Of a DNA stretch of 33,512 bases, positions 1 to 9,095 are shown in pieces. Made by a program: the position numbers and the translations under genes. The DNA is from Alicyclobacillaceae bacterium (GTDB lineage: Bacteria > Bacillota > Bacilli > Alicyclobacillales > Alicyclobacillaceae). Positions within the stretch are counted from its first letter, which is position 1. Each line of letters opens with the position of its first letter. The stretch is taken from positions 1-33,512 of the forward strand of contig JADGIC010000009.1 in the NCBI GenBank assembly GCA_019683615.1, written 5' to 3'. The notes beneath the pieces are model-generated. The model did no database searches, had not been told where the DNA came from, and worked only from the letters and a program-made list of their open reading frames with translations.

Positions 1-79
1 CAAAATACTGTGGTCTGGGCGGGTGTGCAGCCGGTACCATGCGATCCAGTGGATGAACCTCCGCGGGGAGGTGCGAACG

Positions 80-241
80 ATGCGGAAACGGCGGTCCAGG
101 GCAAGCCGCATCGTGCGGGAGGAGCCCGGTCAAACCTTCGTCGAGTACGGCTTCATTATCCTGCTAGTGGTGCTGATTGTCATCGGCGTTCTGGCAGGTC
201 TCGGCTGGCATGTGCCGGACATTTCCCGGCTTGGACTGTAA
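80..241 (+). CDS. Flp-type (type IVb) prepilin-like small protein
   Basis: This 53-residue protein has a short basic N-terminus, then E14-E15-P-G17-Q18-T-F-V-E22-Y23, then one hydrophobic helix (about residues 25-42). G|QTFVEY followed by a hydrophobic stretch is the processing and assembly motif of Flp/TadE-type prepilins, which a TadV/CpaA-like peptidase cuts after the Gly; Glu at +5 of the mature form fits. Family members assemble Tad pili or sit as small membrane pseudopilins. The ATG was chosen because GGGGAGG (65-71) lies 8 nt upstream; an in-frame ATG at 23 lacks a comparable site. No tad or cpa assembly gene is in the window, so the partner machinery must be elsewhere. The gene before it lies outside the window. 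The prepilin class is fairly clear; the role is unknown. Confidence 0.7.
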   Translation: MRKRRSRASRIVREEPGQTFVEYGFIILLVVLIVIGVLAGLGWHVPDISRLGL

Positions 242-543
242 GCGGCAGGCCGTCCCGTTCCTTACGCAGGGGCCCCCAGACAGGTTGTTCGCCCAGGACA
301 GATTCGACAGACAGAGATGAAGGGATGCCGCCCGCGGCTGCCGCGTTCGGCCAATGTCGGGGACTGTACGCCCACCGAAACCGCGAGTTGGAAGACCGTC
401 CACACTTTGTCCCAGAGAATTCCCCAAGAAACAGACAGGATTTTGTCCATTGGTGTCGAAGTCTAGCCAGTACGTCAGTGCGCGGCACTTTCGAAGCCTT
501 TTGTTTGTCAGGGTCACCGCGGCGGCACCGGGGGTGTTCCGTG
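242..543. other. Intergenic region before ftsE
   Basis: These 302 bases lie between the prepilin gene and ftsE. I see no credible coding frame, no hairpin followed by a T-run, and no repeat. A weak promoter-like pair (TTGTCC at 443-448, TAGCCA at 464-469, spacing only 15) is not convincing. The ftsE promoter is probably somewhere here but cannot be placed by eye. Confidence 0.4.
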
Positions 544-1230
544 ATGATTGAGATGCACGACGTTTGGAAGGAGTATCCGAACGGAACGGTCGCCCTCAGT
601 GGCATCTCGGTGAAGGTGAAAAAGGGCGAGTTTATTTACGTCGTGGGCCCCAGCGGGGCCGGCAAATCCACCTTCATCAAGTTGATGTACCGCGAGGAGC
701 GGCCTACCAAAGGGCACATCTTTGTCAACGGCTTCAACATCGAGCGGTTGAAAGACCGCAAGGTCCCTTACCTGCGCCGGAACATCGGCGTCGTGTTCCA
801 GGATTTTAAGTTGTTGCACAAATTGACGGCCTACGAAAACGTCGCCTTTGCGCTGGAGGTCCTGAGCGTTCCTCAGCGGCAGATCAGGCGCCGCGTCCGC
901 GACGTGCTGGAGTGGGTGGGACTCGGGGACAAGGCGGACATGCTGCCGAGCCAACTGTCTGGCGGCGAACAGCAGCGGATTGCCGTCGCCCGGGCCCTGG
1001 TGAACAATCCGGCGGTCATTATCGCCGACGAGCCCACGGGTAACCTGGATCCGGACACGTCGTGGGGGATCATGAAGCTGTTTCAACGCATCAACGACCG
1101 CGGGACGACCATCGTGATGGCCACGCACAACAAGGACATCGTGAACACGATGCGCAAACGCGTGATTGCCATCGAAAACGGTCGCATCGTGCGCGATGAA
1201 CCCAGAGGAACATACGGCTATGACGATTAG
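544..1230 (+). CDS. ftsE: FtsE, cell-division ABC transporter ATP-binding protein
   Basis: FtsE is the cytoplasmic ATPase of the FtsEX complex, which in Gram-positives transmits ATP hydrolysis across the membrane to switch on a peptidoglycan hydrolase during division and elongation. The 228 residues match the usual length. Walker A is GPSGAGKST (35-43), the Q-loop Gln is at 86, the signature LSGGEQQR at 138-145, Walker B runs into ADEPTGNLD (161-169), and the switch His is H195. The ATG at 544 gives the standard FtsE N-terminus (MIEMHDVWK) and follows GGGGGTG at 530-536; reading-frame extension upstream has no homology-like content. ftsX starts 11 nt before the ftsE stop, so the two are translationally coupled. 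Confidence 0.95.
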   Translation: MIEMHDVWKEYPNGTVALSGISVKVKKGEFIYVVGPSGAGKSTFIKLMYREERPTKGHIFVNGFNIERLKDRKVPYLRRNIGVVFQDFKLLHKLTAYENVAFALEVLSVPQRQIRRRVRDVLEWVGLGDKADMLPSQLSGGEQQRIAVARALVNNPAVIIADEPTGNLDPDTSWGIMKLFQRINDRGTTIVMATHNKDIVNTMRKRVIAIENGRIVRDEPRGTYGYDD

Positions 1231-2116
1231 AGTGATTGGGCGGCACATCCGCGAAGGCTTTAAAAACTTGATCCGCAACGGCTGGATGACGTTTGCGTCG
1301 GTCAGCGCGGTGGCCATCACCCTGCTCATTCTCGGCGTTTCATTGGTCGTGGCGCTCAACGCCCAGCAGCTTTCCCGGTACGTCGCAGGACAATTGGAGA
1401 TCAACGTGTTTTTAGATCCGAAGCTGACGGATGCCCAAGGCCAGCAAGTTGCCCAAGAAGTTCGCCGTTTGCCGGGCGTGGAGTCGGTGCAGTTCATCTC
1501 CAAAGAGAAGGGCTTGGCGCAGCTCCAACGCGACATCGGGTCCGACTACAACGACGTGCTGGGTGAGCTGTCGGCGAAGAACCCGCTGCCGGTACAACTC
1601 GTCGTGAAAGCGACCGACCCGCGGCAGACGTTGGCGGTGGGCGAAGAAATCCGCAGTCTGCCCGGCGTCCACCAGGTCAACGACGGCAAGTCGTTCGTCG
1701 ACAAGCTGTTTGCGTTTCTCGACGCGGTTCGCAACATCGGGCTGGTGTTCGTGGCGGCGTTGATCGTCACGGCGATGTTCCTGATTTCCAACACGATTAA
1801 GATCACGATTTTCGCCCGGCGGCGGGAAATTGAAATCATGAAACTGGTGGGGGCGACCAACTGGTTCATCCGTTGGCCGTTCATTTGGGAAGGCATCCTG
1901 ATCGGGGCGATTGGCACCATGATCCCCTACGGGATCATCGTCTACGCGTACCAGTCGCTGTTTGACCGGGCCGGCGGCGTTTTCTTCGCGCTGGCATTCC
2001 CGCTGATGCCGACCGCGGAGGTGGCTGTACGGGTGGGCGAGGTGTTGTTCACGGTCGGCCTGTTCATCGGCATCTGGGGCGGAGTGATGTCGGTCCGGCG
2101 GTTTCTCCGCGTTTGA
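1220..2116 (+). CDS. ftsX: FtsX, cell-division ABC transporter permease
   Basis: FtsX is the membrane half of FtsEX. The 298 residues show the standard plan: cytoplasmic N-terminus, TM1 (about 24-46), a large extracellular domain (47-170) that in this family contacts a peptidoglycan hydrolase or its activator, then TM2 (172-194), the cytoplasmic REIEIMKLVGAT coupling segment (202-213) and TM3-TM4 (about 221-245 and 271-293). The start ATG overlaps the end of ftsE by 11 nt and follows AGAGGAA (1204-1210). The S41 protease gene starts about 120 nt downstream. Unlike many Firmicutes, no PcsB/CwlO-type or EnvC/M23-type partner gene follows directly; which hydrolase it controls is not visible. Confidence 0.95.
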   Translation: MTIRVIGRHIREGFKNLIRNGWMTFASVSAVAITLLILGVSLVVALNAQQLSRYVAGQLEINVFLDPKLTDAQGQQVAQEVRRLPGVESVQFISKEKGLAQLQRDIGSDYNDVLGELSAKNPLPVQLVVKATDPRQTLAVGEEIRSLPGVHQVNDGKSFVDKLFAFLDAVRNIGLVFVAALIVTAMFLISNTIKITIFARRREIEIMKLVGATNWFIRWPFIWEGILIGAIGTMIPYGIIVYAYQSLFDRAGGVFFALAFPLMPTAEVAVRVGEVLFTVGLFIGIWGGVMSVRRFLRV

Positions 2117-2238
2117 CGGTCACACCGCGCGGTCCGGCGTCACGGAAGGCACGGGAACCTGCCCGGTTGTTCGCGGCAGGCGTGGCCAGCGGGCCCCTCC
2201 GGCGGTTCCCGAATCTTGTGAAAGCGGAGACTATAAGG

Positions 2239-3645
2239 ATGAGAGATCGGAAACAGAGGCGGGCGTGGCCCGCGTTTCTGTCTGGGGTGGCCGTGGGTGC
2301 CGCAGGCGTGCTGTGGGCGCTGTGGATCGCGGGGATCCCGAGCGTTCTCCAGTTGCGGAGCCCGGGCTTTCGAAAGTTCTTCAGTGCCTATCGGTTGTTG
2401 ACGACCCAGTACTACCGACCGGTGTCCCCTGCGAACCTGTTGAACGGTGCCGTTGCGGGGATGGTGTCGTCGCTGCGCGATCCATTCAGTGAATACTTCA
2501 CGCCGAGCGCCGCCAGCGAATTTCAAAACCTGTTGTCCGGGACGTTTGACGGGATTGGCGTGATGGTTGAGAAGCGGGGCAAACAGCTGCTGATTGTCTC
2601 CGTCAACCCTGGCTCAACCGCACAGCGGGCGGGGCTGAAGGCAGGCGACCGGATCGTCCGGGTTGACGGCCGCTCCGTGGCCGGCCTCCGTTTGGACGAG
2701 GCCAGCCGGCTCATCACGGGGCCGAAAGGGACGACGGTGCATCTCACCATCCTGCGGCCGGGGTCTCGTCAGTTGTTGACGGTGTCGGTCAGGCGGGCGG
2801 AGATACACGCTCCCACCGTGGCGTACCGGGTGCTCTCCGGGCACACAGGGTATGTCCGCGTTTCCGTGATTGGCGCTGACACGGCGCAGGAGTTCCAGCG
2901 AGCGCTGGCGGCACTGCAACAAGCCGGCGCCAAGCGGCTGATCTTGGATTTGCGCGGGAATCCGGGCGGCTACTTCGACCAAGCGGTGAGGATCGCCGGA
3001 GACTTGATTCCTCGTGGACAACCGGTGGTGATCACCGAAGGTCGGCGCGGCATGCCGCAGACGACGTTCTCTCCTGGTCCCGGGTCCGCGCTGCCGGTGG
3101 TGGTCCTTGTCGACCGGGACACCGCCAGTGCGGCGGAGATTATCGCAGCCGCCTTGCACGACGACCGCGCGGTGCCGCTGGTCGGAACGCGTACGTACGG
3201 GAAGGGCACTGTACAGGTCACGCAGACCTACCCTGACGGCAGTGGTCTGAAGTACACGGTGTCGGGGTGGCTGACACCGAAGGGGAGCTGGATCAACGGG
3301 CAGGGATTGCATCCGACTGTGCCGGTGGCGCTGCCCTGGTTCACCAGCGTGCCGGACCTGCACCCCGCTCGCTGGCCGCTGCGGCCGGGCATGAACAATG
3401 CGGACGTGCGCACGCTCCAGTTGACGCTGCGCGCGCTCGGCTATGCGGTGAAGCGGGCGGACGGCTATTACGACAGCAGCACCGCCCGCGCCGTCTCCCG
3501 GTTCCAGCGCCGGGTCGGGCTGCCTTCCAGCGGCTTGGTGGACGAGGCCACCGCCGACCGCTTGGAGGCGTCGCTCGACGACCGGATTCGCCAATCGGAT
3601 ACCCAGCTGCAGGCGGCTGAGCGGGAAGTGCTGCGCCTGCGCTGA
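2239..3645 (+). CDS. ctpB: CtpB-like S41 family C-terminal processing protease
   Basis: A 468-residue membrane-anchored serine protease. An N-terminal signal anchor (about 10-38) is followed by a PDZ domain (about 100-188), the S41 catalytic core, and a C-terminal peptidoglycan-binding type 1 domain (about 384-446). The Ser-Lys-Gln triad reads S297 (in TASAAE), K322 and Q326 (in YGKGTVQ); the 25- and 29-residue spacing is the same as in Bacillus CtpB. In Bacillus CtpB works with SpoIVB in sigma-K activation during sporulation; that role here is inference. The ATG at 2239 follows GGAGA (2226-2230). A longer frame starting with TTG at 2113 overlaps the ftsX stop but has no clear binding site and adds a non-conserved tail. 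Gene order ftsE-ftsX-ctpB is as in Bacillus. Confidence 0.92.
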   Translation: MRDRKQRRAWPAFLSGVAVGAAGVLWALWIAGIPSVLQLRSPGFRKFFSAYRLLTTQYYRPVSPANLLNGAVAGMVSSLRDPFSEYFTPSAASEFQNLLSGTFDGIGVMVEKRGKQLLIVSVNPGSTAQRAGLKAGDRIVRVDGRSVAGLRLDEASRLITGPKGTTVHLTILRPGSRQLLTVSVRRAEIHAPTVAYRVLSGHTGYVRVSVIGADTAQEFQRALAALQQAGAKRLILDLRGNPGGYFDQAVRIAGDLIPRGQPVVITEGRRGMPQTTFSPGPGSALPVVVLVDRDTASAAEIIAAALHDDRAVPLVGTRTYGKGTVQVTQTYPDGSGLKYTVSGWLTPKGSWINGQGLHPTVPVALPWFTSVPDLHPARWPLRPGMNNADVRTLQLTLRALGYAVKRADGYYDSSTARAVSRFQRRVGLPSSGLVDEATADRLEASLDDRIRQSDTQLQAAEREVLRLR

Positions 3646-3777
3646 AGCGGCGGCCAGGGGCGCGTCGGCCGGATGTGCTGAAGGACCGGCCTGGGGCTGT
3701 CGAAACGCGGCGGTCGGCAGGGACTATTGTCGAGCGTGTCGAATCTGTTAAGTGATGACCGAAAGGGCGGGCCGCGC

Positions 3778-5088
3778 ATGTCCGACAACATTTGGTGGAC
3801 AACCGTATACAGCGCCGGGCGCGGTTTGTTAAGGCTGGTGGAAAATCCGATCCTGTACGCCGCCCTGGTCTTGATGGTGTGGGATCTCAGCCGCTGCGCC
3901 CGCGCCGAACGCCGCAGCTTCGGGGTCCGCGTCACGCGCCCCTGGCGCGCGGCCGGGCGGCGTTGGCTGTGCGGCTTGGCGGCAGGCGCGCTGGTTTCGG
4001 GGGCGTGTCTGTGCGTGGGTGTCACCGTCTCGCTCTGGGAGATTGCGGCGGTGTCTGCGCTCAGCGTGCTGTTGGCGGTCTTCCGCTTGCGCTGGATGAC
4101 ACCTGTGTACAGTGCAGCCGTTTGGGGCTTGGTGGCCTGGGTCGCCTCGCTGGGAGCGCGCGCCTCTGCGACCGCATCGCCGCTGTCGCGGAGCTGGTTG
4201 GCCGGTTTCCACGCGGTGGATTGGGCGGTTGTCGTGGGCGCGTCGGCCCTCGCGGAATCGCTGTGGCTGTTGTGGGCCCGGCACTGGCCGGTGGCGCCTG
4301 CGGCGCTGACCGGCAAGCGGGGGCGGACCATCGGCGCATTTGTGGTCCAGCTGTCTTGGGTGGTGCCCGTGTTGGTGCCGATCCCGGGCGGACAACCGGC
4401 GCCTTGGCTCCCGCCCAGCTCGTGGCCTTGGTTGGCCCCGGCAGGCGGCGTCGCGTTTGCGGCGTTTCCGGTGGTGTCCGGATTCCACGGGGTTTTCGCC
4501 GGCCAATACCCAAACGCTGCCGTTGGCAAAGCCGTCCTGTGGACGGCCGCGTCAGGCTTCGCTGTGCTGGCTGGTGCCGTGTTGTCTCACTGGCTGGGGC
4601 CCGCCGCCGTCGCAACGGGCTTGGTCTTCGCCGCCGCGTTGCGGGAAATGTCCGTTTGGCAGGCCAGGCGGGCGGAGAGCCGGGCCGAACCGCTGTGCGC
4701 GGTCGCTGTCGACGGCGTACGCATCCTGTCGGTTCTGAAGGGTTCCCTCGCGGAGCAGATGGGTCTGATGCCCGGCGAAGTCATCACCCATGTCAACCAC
4801 ATCCCGGTCCACTCGGCGTACGACCTGCATTTCGCGTTTGACCAGAATCCTGCGTACGCCAAGTTGCAGGTGGTGGACGCGCGGGGCGAGGCCCGCATCG
4901 TTGGGAAACCGGTGTACCAAGGGGAGCGAAACCAGCTGGGCTTGATTCTGGCGCCCGACGGTCGCCGTCCCGGCCAGTGGTCGGCTCCGGCATTCGGGCT
5001 TTTGCAGACGTTGTACTTGCGCATGGTGCGCGGTGGCGAACGGGACGCGACTGCCGTCGAATCGGTGGCGCCCCCGTCGGGATCATAA
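3778..5088 (+). CDS. MinJ-like multi-pass membrane protein with C-terminal PDZ domain
   Basis: A 436-residue protein: an N-terminal region with about seven or eight hydrophobic segments (spread over residues 25-290) followed by one cytoplasmic PDZ-like domain (about 305-375). This layout, and the position right after ftsE-ftsX-ctpB, matches Bacillus MinJ (YvjD/SwrAB), the adaptor that links DivIVA to MinCD at the poles and division septum and affects swarming. Bacillus MinJ is somewhat shorter (about 400). The ATG at 3778 follows GAAAGGGCGG; an upstream in-frame TTG (3727) has no good site. A sigma-H-like sequence upstream (GCAGGGACT at 3717-3725, GTCGAAT at 3738-3744, 12 nt apart) deviates from consensus in its -35 half and is only a candidate promoter. 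motA follows 25 nt later, probably in the same operon. Confidence 0.7.
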   Translation: MSDNIWWTTVYSAGRGLLRLVENPILYAALVLMVWDLSRCARAERRSFGVRVTRPWRAAGRRWLCGLAAGALVSGACLCVGVTVSLWEIAAVSALSVLLAVFRLRWMTPVYSAAVWGLVAWVASLGARASATASPLSRSWLAGFHAVDWAVVVGASALAESLWLLWARHWPVAPAALTGKRGRTIGAFVVQLSWVVPVLVPIPGGQPAPWLPPSSWPWLAPAGGVAFAAFPVVSGFHGVFAGQYPNAAVGKAVLWTAASGFAVLAGAVLSHWLGPAAVATGLVFAAALREMSVWQARRAESRAEPLCAVAVDGVRILSVLKGSLAEQMGLMPGEVITHVNHIPVHSAYDLHFAFDQNPAYAKLQVVDARGEARIVGKPVYQGERNQLGLILAPDGRRPGQWSAPAFGLLQTLYLRMVRGGERDATAVESVAPPSGS

Positions 5089-5113
5089 CTGTCCGCAACA
5101 GGAGGCGATGGGC

Positions 5114-5923
5114 GTGGATTTCGCGACCGTAGGCGGCGTGCTGCTGGCGTTCGCCAGTCTGATCATCGGGTTCACGATGGACGGCGGCGACGTCGCTGCC
5201 CTGATTAAATTGAACTCCCTGATTCTGATACTCGGCGGGACGCTGGGTGCTACCTTGGCTTCGTCGACCCTCCGCGATTTTCGCTCGTTCGGCCGCTATA
5301 TCGGCAAGACGGTGTTTCACAAGCTGCCAGACCCGCTCGACATGATTGAACGGCTGGTGGAGTTGTCGACGGTCGCTCGCCGCGAAGGGATTCTCGCGCT
5401 GGAAGAGCGGATTGAGCTGTTTGACGACGAATTTCTCAGAAACGGCATACAACTCGTCGTGGACGGGGTCGATCCGGAGTTGGTCCGCTCGATGTTGGAG
5501 ACGGAGTTGGGGTACATCGAGGAGCGCCACCGAGCTGCGGCGAAGCTGTTCGAAGTGGCGGGCGGATACGCTCCGACCATGGGCATCATTGGCACGGTGA
5601 TGGGGTTGGTGCACGTGCTCGGGAATTTGCAGAAGGTCGACGAGCTCGGCCCGCAGATCGCCACCGCGTTTACGGCGACGTTATACGGCGTCGTGACCGC
5701 CAACGTGATCTGGATCCCGATTGCGAACAAGCTGAAGCGCCGCAACGCCGAGGAGGTCTTGCTGCGCGAAATGATGATTCAGGGTATCTTGTCGATTCAA
5801 GCAGGGGAGAACCCAAAGATTCTGGAACGCAAGTTGAAAGGGTTCCTGGCGCCCGCCATGCGCGAGCGGAAGGTGCCGCAAGGGGTGAACGAGGGCCGTG
5901 CGGAAACGGCACAGTACTCCTGA
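5114..5923 (+). CDS. motA: MotA, flagellar motor stator protein
   Basis: MotA forms with MotB the ion-driven stator that turns the flagellum. The 269 residues have the family pattern: two N-terminal TM helices (about 5-24 and 31-50), a cytoplasmic domain with the ARREGILALE segment, and two more TM helices including GYAPTMGIIGTVMGL and FTATLYGVVTANVIWIPIANKLKRR. The GTG at 5114 was chosen over the ATG at 5108 because AGGAGG (5100-5105) is 8 nt from the GTG but only 2 nt from the ATG, and it gives a typical MotA start (MDFATVGG). motB begins 26 nt before the motA stop. The ATVGG start resembles sodium-type MotP as well as MotA, so the coupling ion is not settled. Confidence 0.92.
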   Translation: MDFATVGGVLLAFASLIIGFTMDGGDVAALIKLNSLILILGGTLGATLASSTLRDFRSFGRYIGKTVFHKLPDPLDMIERLVELSTVARREGILALEERIELFDDEFLRNGIQLVVDGVDPELVRSMLETELGYIEERHRAAAKLFEVAGGYAPTMGIIGTVMGLVHVLGNLQKVDELGPQIATAFTATLYGVVTANVIWIPIANKLKRRNAEEVLLREMMIQGILSIQAGENPKILERKLKGFLAPAMRERKVPQGVNEGRAETAQYS

Positions 5924-6731
5924 AAAGGACGACAGCGATCGCTGGCTGTTGACCTACTCGGACTTGATTACGCTGCTCATGATCTTCTTCGTCATCATGT
6001 ACGCGATGTCGAAGGTGGACCAGGTGAAGTTTGTCGCCTTGGAGCAGTCGCTGGCCACCGCGTTGCACCAGAGTGACAAGATTCCCCTCAACCTGGGTAC
6101 GTCAGCGTTGGTGACGGCGGCCAACCCTACTGACACGGGCAAGCGCAGCACCGTCAACCAGGCGTCACTCGCCGCGCAGCAGGACAAGGTGTTAGACCGC
6201 TTGTACCAACAGCTGGCATTGTACATACGCCAACACCACCTGGAGAATAATGTGGAGATCCTGAACCAGGCGCGGGGCGTGCAGATCACGCTGCGCGACG
6301 TCGTTCTGTTCGATACGGGGCAGGCGGTCATCAAACCGGCCGCCCGCAAGATTCTCGACGGGTTGGTGCCGTTTCTTCGCCAAGTCAACAACCCCATCGT
6401 GATCGAAGGATACACCGACAACCAGCCGATTCACACGGCTAAGTTTCCTTCCAACTGGGAATTGTCCGGCGCCCGGGCGATCGGCGTGGTTCGCTACCTC
6501 ATCGCCCGCGGCGTCGCGCCGTCGCGGTTGTCTGGTGTGGGGTACGGCCAGTACCACGGCGTGGCGCCCAACGATACGCCTGCCCATCGTCAGATGAATC
6601 GCCGCATCAACATCGTCATTCTGCGCGAACCTCCGCTCAACTGGACAATCGGGTTGCCGCCGAACTACAGCGCGGCTGCAGCCGCCGGGACGGGCGGTTC
6701 GGCCGCAGCGCCGGCGGGCGGCGTGAAGTAG
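5898..6731 (+). CDS. motB: MotB, flagellar motor stator protein with OmpA-like peptidoglycan-binding domain
   Basis: MotB anchors the stator to the cell wall and carries the ion-binding Asp. The 277 residues contain one TM helix (about 18-37) starting [12 protein letters not shown], where D22 is the conserved ion-binding Asp, a plug/linker region, and an OmpA/MotB peptidoglycan-binding domain (about 120-250) with [22 protein letters not shown] and the NRRINIVI end. The C-terminus is Ala/Gly rich. GTG start preceded by GAGGG (5891-5895), overlapping motA by 26 nt, so translation is coupled. No other flagellar gene is in the window, so motAB is a detached stator operon. The YSD motif also occurs in MotS; proton versus sodium use cannot be decided by eye. 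Confidence 0.92.
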   Translation: MRKRHSTPEKDDSDRWLLTYSDLITLLMIFFVIMYAMSKVDQVKFVALEQSLATALHQSDKIPLNLGTSALVTAANPTDTGKRSTVNQASLAAQQDKVLDRLYQQLALYIRQHHLENNVEILNQARGVQITLRDVVLFDTGQAVIKPAARKILDGLVPFLRQVNNPIVIEGYTDNQPIHTAKFPSNWELSGARAIGVVRYLIARGVAPSRLSGVGYGQYHGVAPNDTPAHRQMNRRINIVILREPPLNWTIGLPPNYSAAAAAGTGGSAAAPAGGVK

Positions 6732-6838
6732 CCTCTGGGTGCGCACGCCAGCCGGCACGGGCATGGTCCGGCGGCGGTCCGGCGTCGCTCAGGCCAGGGC
6801 GCGAAAGAGGCCGCGACTACTTGCGAGCTGTTTTGGTG

Positions 6839-6844
6839 TATACT
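6839..6844 (+). promoter_or_regulatory. Candidate -10 element for uvrB
   Basis: TATACT matches the sigma-A -10 consensus in five of six positions, in an AT-rich patch of an otherwise GC-rich spacer, about 100 nt before uvrB. No good -35 lies at 16-18 nt. An alternative pair is TTGCGA (6821-6826) with TAATAG (6844-6849) at 17 nt, which has a poorer -10. If used, the SOS box lies about 30 nt downstream of the start point. Confidence 0.4.
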
Positions 6845-6869
6845 AATAGCAGAATTCAGAGGGCACAGC

Positions 6870-6896
6870 AGGGAACCAAACATGCGTTCCCTTTTT
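6870..6896 (+). terminator. Terminator-like hairpin overlapping the SOS box
   Basis: AGGGAAC (6870-6876) pairs perfectly with GTTCCCT (6886-6892) around a 9-nt loop, and the stem runs into TTTTT (6892-6896). The stem is short (7 bp). It could end motAB read-through, act as an attenuator in the uvrB leader, or be a by-product of the SOS operator dyad, with which it shares bases 6877-6890. Confidence 0.4.
6877..6890 (+). promoter_or_regulatory. LexA/DinR SOS box upstream of uvrB
   Basis: CAAACATGCGTTCC matches the Gram-positive SOS box consensus CGAACRNRYGTTYC at every defined position except the second (A for G). It lies 57 nt before the uvrB start, and uvrB is a classical LexA regulon gene in Bacillus, so repression by LexA and induction by DNA damage is likely for uvrB and probably uvrA. 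Confidence 0.75.
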
Positions 6897-6915
6897 CCGT
6901 TTGCGGTGATATGCT

Positions 6916-6946
6916 GCTGGAGGGCGATGAAAGTGGCTGGAGGGCG

Positions 6947-6957
<11 letters not shown>
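6916..6957 (+). repeat. 20-bp tandem duplication of the uvrB ribosome binding site and start codon
   Basis: The unit GCTGGAGGGCGATGAAAGTG occurs at 6916-6935 and again at 6936-6955, followed by GC. Each copy carries GGAGGG plus ATGAAAGTG. The second copy gives the uvrB start (6947). The first gives a 7-codon frame (6927-6950, MKVAGGR then TGA) whose stop overlaps the uvrB ATG as ATGA. Confidence 0.9.
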
Positions 6958-8977
<2,020 letters not shown>

Positions 8978-8985
8978 CGCGGTCT

Positions 8986-9007
8986 CCCGCCCGCTGGGGC
9001 GGGCGGG
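8986..9007 (+). other. GC-only hairpin in the uvrB-uvrA spacer
   Basis: CCCGCCCGC (8986-8994) pairs perfectly with GCGGGCGGG (8999-9007) around a TGGG loop. No T-run follows, so it is not an intrinsic terminator. It could stabilise the 3' end of uvrB mRNA or slow read-through into uvrA. The rest of the spacer is also extremely GC rich and holds a further palindrome, CGCGCCCGGGCGCG. Confidence 0.5.
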
Positions 9008-9095
9008 CACGCTGCGCCCCGAACCGCGCCCCGGGGAGAGCCGGCCCGCGGCACCGCGCGGCGCGCCCGGGCGCGGGGACGGAAGGAGTGTCGGT

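Noticed and set aside
6821-6946. N-terminal extension of the uvrB frame
   Set aside because: It would cover the promoter, SOS box and hairpin, has no ribosome binding site, and UvrB proteins start near the ATG at 6947.
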